From the NCBI GenBank assembly GCA_020050175.1, contig JAGVKY010000087.1, forward strand, positions 1-7,468: 7,468 bases of DNA, in the 5' to 3' direction. Shown one piece after another: positions 5,027 through 7,468 of this stretch. Each line of letters opens with the position of its first letter. Position 1 is the first letter of the stretch. This stretch comes from Parachlamydiales bacterium. Lineage in GTDB: Bacteria; Chlamydiota; Chlamydiia; Chlamydiales; JAJFMK01. A program made the translations under genes and the position numbers. Below the pieces are notes generated by a model that searched no databases, was not told the origin of the DNA, and saw only the letters and a list, made by a program, of their open reading frames with translations.

Positions 5027-6394
5027 CTAGCGTTTCATACGACTTTTTCGCACAAAGCCATCATAACGTTTCATGATGAGGTGTGATTCGATCTGTTTCA
5101 TAGTGTCAAGGACTACCCCAACCAAAATTAAGAGAGCTGTTCCACCAAAATAGTAACTAATAGATGGAGACACCCCGATAAATCGTCCTACGATACTAGG
5201 TAAAACGGCTAAAAGAGCAAGAGAGATCGCACCCAAAAAGGTGATCCGATTCATTGTCTCTTCAAGGTAATCTTGTGTCGGTTTGCCTTGTCTTACACCA
5301 GGAATAAACGCCCCATTCTTCTTCATTTCTGAGGCAATTTGATCTGGCTTAAACTGAGTTGCAGTCCAAAAATAGGTAAAAAATACAATCAAGGTCACGT
5401 AAAGTAGCATGTAAATGCTCGTTCCAGGCGTAAAATAGGAAGCTACATTTGCAAACCATGTTCCTTGGCCAAGGAATTGTGCAATAGTGGCCGGAAACAT
5501 TAAAAGCGAAGAGGCAAAAATCACCGGAATGACACCTGCATAATTCACTTTTAGTGGAATAAATGAGGTTGTCCCCTGCACTTCCTGACGACCTACAACA
5601 CGGCGTGCGTATTGCAAAGGTATTTTTCTTGTCCCTTGAACAATTAAAATTGTCGAAAGTGTCACTAATACAAACATCGCAAGTAAGATTGCAACGGTTA
5701 TTAAGTTCATTTGACCCGCAGTCTGGGAATCCAGATTCAATTGCTGTACAACTTGACCAACTGCAGAAGGTAGAGATGATACGATACCAAGAGTGATAAT
5801 CAAGCTCATCCCATTTCCTATCCCTCTATCAGTAATCTGCTCTCCGACCCAAGTTAGGAACATGGTTCCTGTGGTCATACTGAACATAACTAAGGCAAAA
5901 AATAGCGCCGGAACACCAAACAAGGTGTTGCTTATGAGCTCAGGATTGATAATGCCTGGAGTAGAAAGATTCATTCCTAAGGCATATCTTGCAAAAACAA
6001 AGGATTGGACAAGCGATAATACAATCGTCAAGTAACGTGTCCACTGATTTGTCTTTCGTCTTGCCGCTTGAGCATTCTCTTGCATCTCACGAACTAAAGA
6101 TGGCGAAAGGGCCATCAACAGCTGCATGATAATAGATGCCGAAATGTAGGGGATGACACCAAGTGCAATCACAGTCATCTGAGAAAAAGCTCCTCCAGAA
6201 AATATATCGAAGAGCTGAAATAGATTTTGCGATCCGCCCGTTGCTTGGCGAAAATAGTTCATGGCCAATTCGCCATTGATACCCGGTACTGGTACAAACC
6301 CACCGATCCGGCAGACAATGAGCATCAGAATTGTAAAAATTATCTTCTGTTTGAGCTCGGGTATTTGTAAGACTTTTTGCAGGCTTTGAAACAT
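5027..6394 (-). CDS. secY: Protein translocase channel subunit SecY
   Basis: Inner-membrane channel of the Sec pathway, working with SecE, SecG and the SecA ATPase. The 455 residues fit the family and contain about ten hydrophobic membrane segments. Recognisable points are CRIGGFVPVPGIN (28-40, first membrane segment and plug side), the cytosolic loop ARRKTNQWTRYLTI (111-124), GEQITDRGIGNGMSLI (184-199), QGTRKIPLQYARR (253-265) and the C5 loop with GAFIPGVRQG (361-370). In that loop Arg368 corresponds to the Arg needed for SecA-driven transport in E. coli. The basic C-terminus (KRYDGFVRKSRMKR) should be cytosolic. The ribosome site is weak (GGGGTT 10 bases up). A hairpin lies between rplO and this gene, so its level may be set apart from the ribosomal proteins. 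Confidence 0.98.
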   Translation of the reverse strand: MFQSLQKVLQIPELKQKIIFTILMLIVCRIGGFVPVPGINGELAMNYFRQATGGSQNLFQLFDIFSGGAFSQMTVIALGVIPYISASIIMQLLMALSPSLVREMQENAQAARRKTNQWTRYLTIVLSLVQSFVFARYALGMNLSTPGIINPELISNTLFGVPALFFALVMFSMTTGTMFLTWVGEQITDRGIGNGMSLIITLGIVSSLPSAVGQVVQQLNLDSQTAGQMNLITVAILLAMFVLVTLSTILIVQGTRKIPLQYARRVVGRQEVQGTTSFIPLKVNYAGVIPVIFASSLLMFPATIAQFLGQGTWFANVASYFTPGTSIYMLLYVTLIVFFTYFWTATQFKPDQIASEMKKNGAFIPGVRQGKPTQDYLEETMNRITFLGAISLALLAVLPSIVGRFIGVSPSISYYFGGTALLILVGVVLDTMKQIESHLIMKRYDGFVRKSRMKR

Positions 6395-6437
6395 AGGTGA
6401 GTAGAACCCCGTGTGTTAGGGAGAGCTTCGAATGTTA

Positions 6438-6457
6438 GGAGACCGTAAACGGTCTCC
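6438..6457 (-). other. Intergenic hairpin between rplO and secY
   Basis: A perfect 8-bp GC-rich stem, GGAGACCG (6438-6445) with CGGTCTCC (6450-6457), closes a 4-base loop 6 bases after the rplO stop. No T-run follows on the minus strand, so it is not a standard intrinsic terminator. It could be an attenuator, an RNA-processing site or a stabiliser of the upstream message. Confidence 0.65.
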
Positions 6458-6463
6458 GATCAG

Positions 6464-6919
6464 TTAGAATGCGGGGGTTTTAGCCTCGATTCCTGCTTTT
6501 TCAATTTTTTCTTTTGCTGACTGTGAGATTTCATCTACAAAAAGGACGACCTTTTTAGTGATTTCACCATCACCTAAGAGCTTTACGCCATAGCCATTTC
6601 CACGGACGAGGCGTTTGAAGAAGAGAGTCTCATAACTGACTTCATCACCATCTTCAAAGTGCTCTTGGATCATACCAAGATTTACAGACTCTAGTCTTTT
6701 TTGGAAGCGTACATTGCTAAAACCACGCTTAGGCATCTTCATATGCATACGCATCTGACCGCCTTCATATCCCCATCTGCGAGTATAGCCAGAACGGGAA
6801 CCAGCACCTTTCACACCCCTGCCGCACGTCTTTCCAAGTTTGGAACCTGGACCTCGTCCGACTCTTTTGCGAGTTTTGCTAGGTCTTGATGTGTTTTTTA
6901 GAGAAGTTAGATCCGTCAT
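6464..6919 (-). CDS. rplO: 50S ribosomal protein L15 (uL15)
   Basis: Large-subunit assembly protein of 151 residues. The basic, glycine-rich N-terminal extension that threads into 23S rRNA is clear (KRVGRGPGSKLGKTCGRG at 18-35), followed by YEGGQMRMHMKMPKRGF (51-67) and a globular C-terminal domain ending EAKTPAF. The ATG lies two bases after the rpsE stop (TAATTATG), and the nearest purine-rich ribosome site is inside rpsE, so translational coupling is likely. The rpmD gene for L30, which usually stands between rpsE and rplO, is missing, as I recall for chlamydiae. Confidence 0.97.
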   Translation of the reverse strand: MTDLTSLKNTSRPSKTRKRVGRGPGSKLGKTCGRGVKGAGSRSGYTRRWGYEGGQMRMHMKMPKRGFSNVRFQKRLESVNLGMIQEHFEDGDEVSYETLFFKRLVRGNGYGVKLLGDGEITKKVVLFVDEISQSAKEKIEKAGIEAKTPAF

Positions 6920-6921
6920 AA

Positions 6922-7416
6922 TTATTCTGCGCCTCTCATTCTCTCAATATTCTCTTTAGTTTCAAGAGATTTTAAACCTTTAAAAGTGGCTTTTACTAGG
7001 TTCAAAGGGTTGCTTGCTCCTAAGCTTTTCGCCATGACGTCTTTGACGCCAGCGAACTCAAGAATAGCTCTCACTTGTGAACCAGCAATGACACCTGATC
7101 CAGATTTTGCAGGACGCATAACAATCGACGCACCATCCCAGCGGACATTCACTTCGTGCGGAAGTGTCATCCCTTCTAAGCAAAGCTTAACTAGGTTTTT
7201 ACGTGCATTTTCGCCACCCTTGCGGATCGCATCGGTCAATTCGTTAGCTTTAGCAAATCCATAACCTACTGTTCCCTTCTTATCGCCAACTAAAATTAAG
7301 GCTGAAAAACTAAATTTTCTACCCCCTTTTACAACTTTAGAGCAGCGGTTTATGTAGAGAACTTTTTCCTCTAGGTCGCCTTCTTTTTTCTTTTCTGGTT
7401 CGTTGTGTCTCGCCAT
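6922..7416 (-). CDS. rpsE: 30S ribosomal protein S5 (uS5)
   Basis: Small-subunit protein of 164 residues, involved in decoding accuracy and mRNA unwinding at the entry channel. The double-stranded-RNA-binding-like N domain carries INRCSKVVKGGRKFSFSA (22-39) and GDKKGTVGYGFAKA (44-57). The C domain carries RPAKSGSGVIAGSQVRAIL (101-119) and GVKDVMAKSLGASNP (123-137). The start ATG is two bases after the rplR stop, with GGAG ten bases upstream inside rplR. The charged N-terminal tail (1-18) is a normal variable extension. Confidence 0.97.
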   Translation of the reverse strand: MARHNEPEKKKEGDLEEKVLYINRCSKVVKGGRKFSFSALILVGDKKGTVGYGFAKANELTDAIRKGGENARKNLVKLCLEGMTLPHEVNVRWDGASIVMRPAKSGSGVIAGSQVRAILEFAGVKDVMAKSLGASNPLNLVKATFKGLKSLETKENIERMRGAE

Positions 7417-7418
7417 CC

Positions 7419-7468
7419 CTAAAACTCCAATCCCTTCTCACGAGCCGCATCTGCTAAAACAGCCAGCA
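7419..7468 (-). CDS. rplR: 50S ribosomal protein L18 (uL18), C-terminal end only
   Basis: The window edge cuts this gene. The last 15 codons read LAVLADAAREKGLEF followed by TAG, which is the usual C-terminal helix and GLEF-type ending of L18, the 5S rRNA-binding protein. Its place directly before rpsE with a 2-base gap is the normal spc-operon order and supports the call. Nothing can be said about the rest of the gene. Confidence 0.88.
   Translation of the reverse strand, partial: LAVLADAAREKGLEF

Noticed and set aside
3037..6035. Several plus-strand open frames opposite rpoA, rpsK and secY
   Set aside because: Each lies entirely or mostly opposite a firmly identified gene, and their residue content looks like reverse-complement noise.

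Overview
The window is a 7.5 kb piece of a bacterial chromosome, most likely from the phylum Chlamydiae and probably not a classical Chlamydia species. The main evidence is gene order. Read along the minus strand, the genes are rplR (its last 15 codons only), rpsE, rplO, secY, rpsM, rpsK, rpoA, rplQ, gapA and then a conserved hypothetical protein. As I recall it, this is the order of C. trachomatis CT513 to CT504, including gapA directly after rplQ. The genes rpmD, adk, map, infA, rpmJ and rpsD, which sit inside this cluster in many other bacteria, are absent here. The genus cannot be fixed from the sequence alone. Every gene is on the minus strand.

Right part (about 2500-7468): the end of the spc operon and the alpha operon. 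Ribosomal proteins L18, S5, L15, S13, S11 and L17 are encoded beside the SecY protein-export channel and the RNA polymerase alpha subunit. Spacing is tight from rplR to rplO (2-nt gaps). It opens to 69 nt with an 8-bp hairpin before secY, 88 nt with a possible promoter before rpsM, and 59 nt before rpoA. The block ends in a strong intrinsic terminator with a perfect 15-bp stem just after rplQ.

Middle part (575-2470): a separate unit with its own extended -10 promoter encodes NAD-type glyceraldehyde-3-phosphate dehydrogenase. Seventeen bases later comes a GTG-started 271-residue protein resembling the chlamydial CT504 family. It has a conserved-looking N-terminal domain followed by a long disordered, Gln/Lys/Glu-rich and Arg-rich tail.

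Left part (1-574): a tRNA-Leu(UAA) gene with its promoter, surrounded by the most unusual feature of the window. Three related copies of a hairpin element of about 110 bp (E1, E2, E3) lie here. They share an invariant mismatched and bulged tip, while their arms differ in sequence but still pair. E2 abuts the 3' end of the tRNA, and E3 contains the stop codon of the hypothetical gene. They probably act as terminators, but their length, shared tip and covarying arms suggest a dispersed palindromic repeat family, which I regard as the best candidate for something undescribed. No gene is recognised in 1-90.
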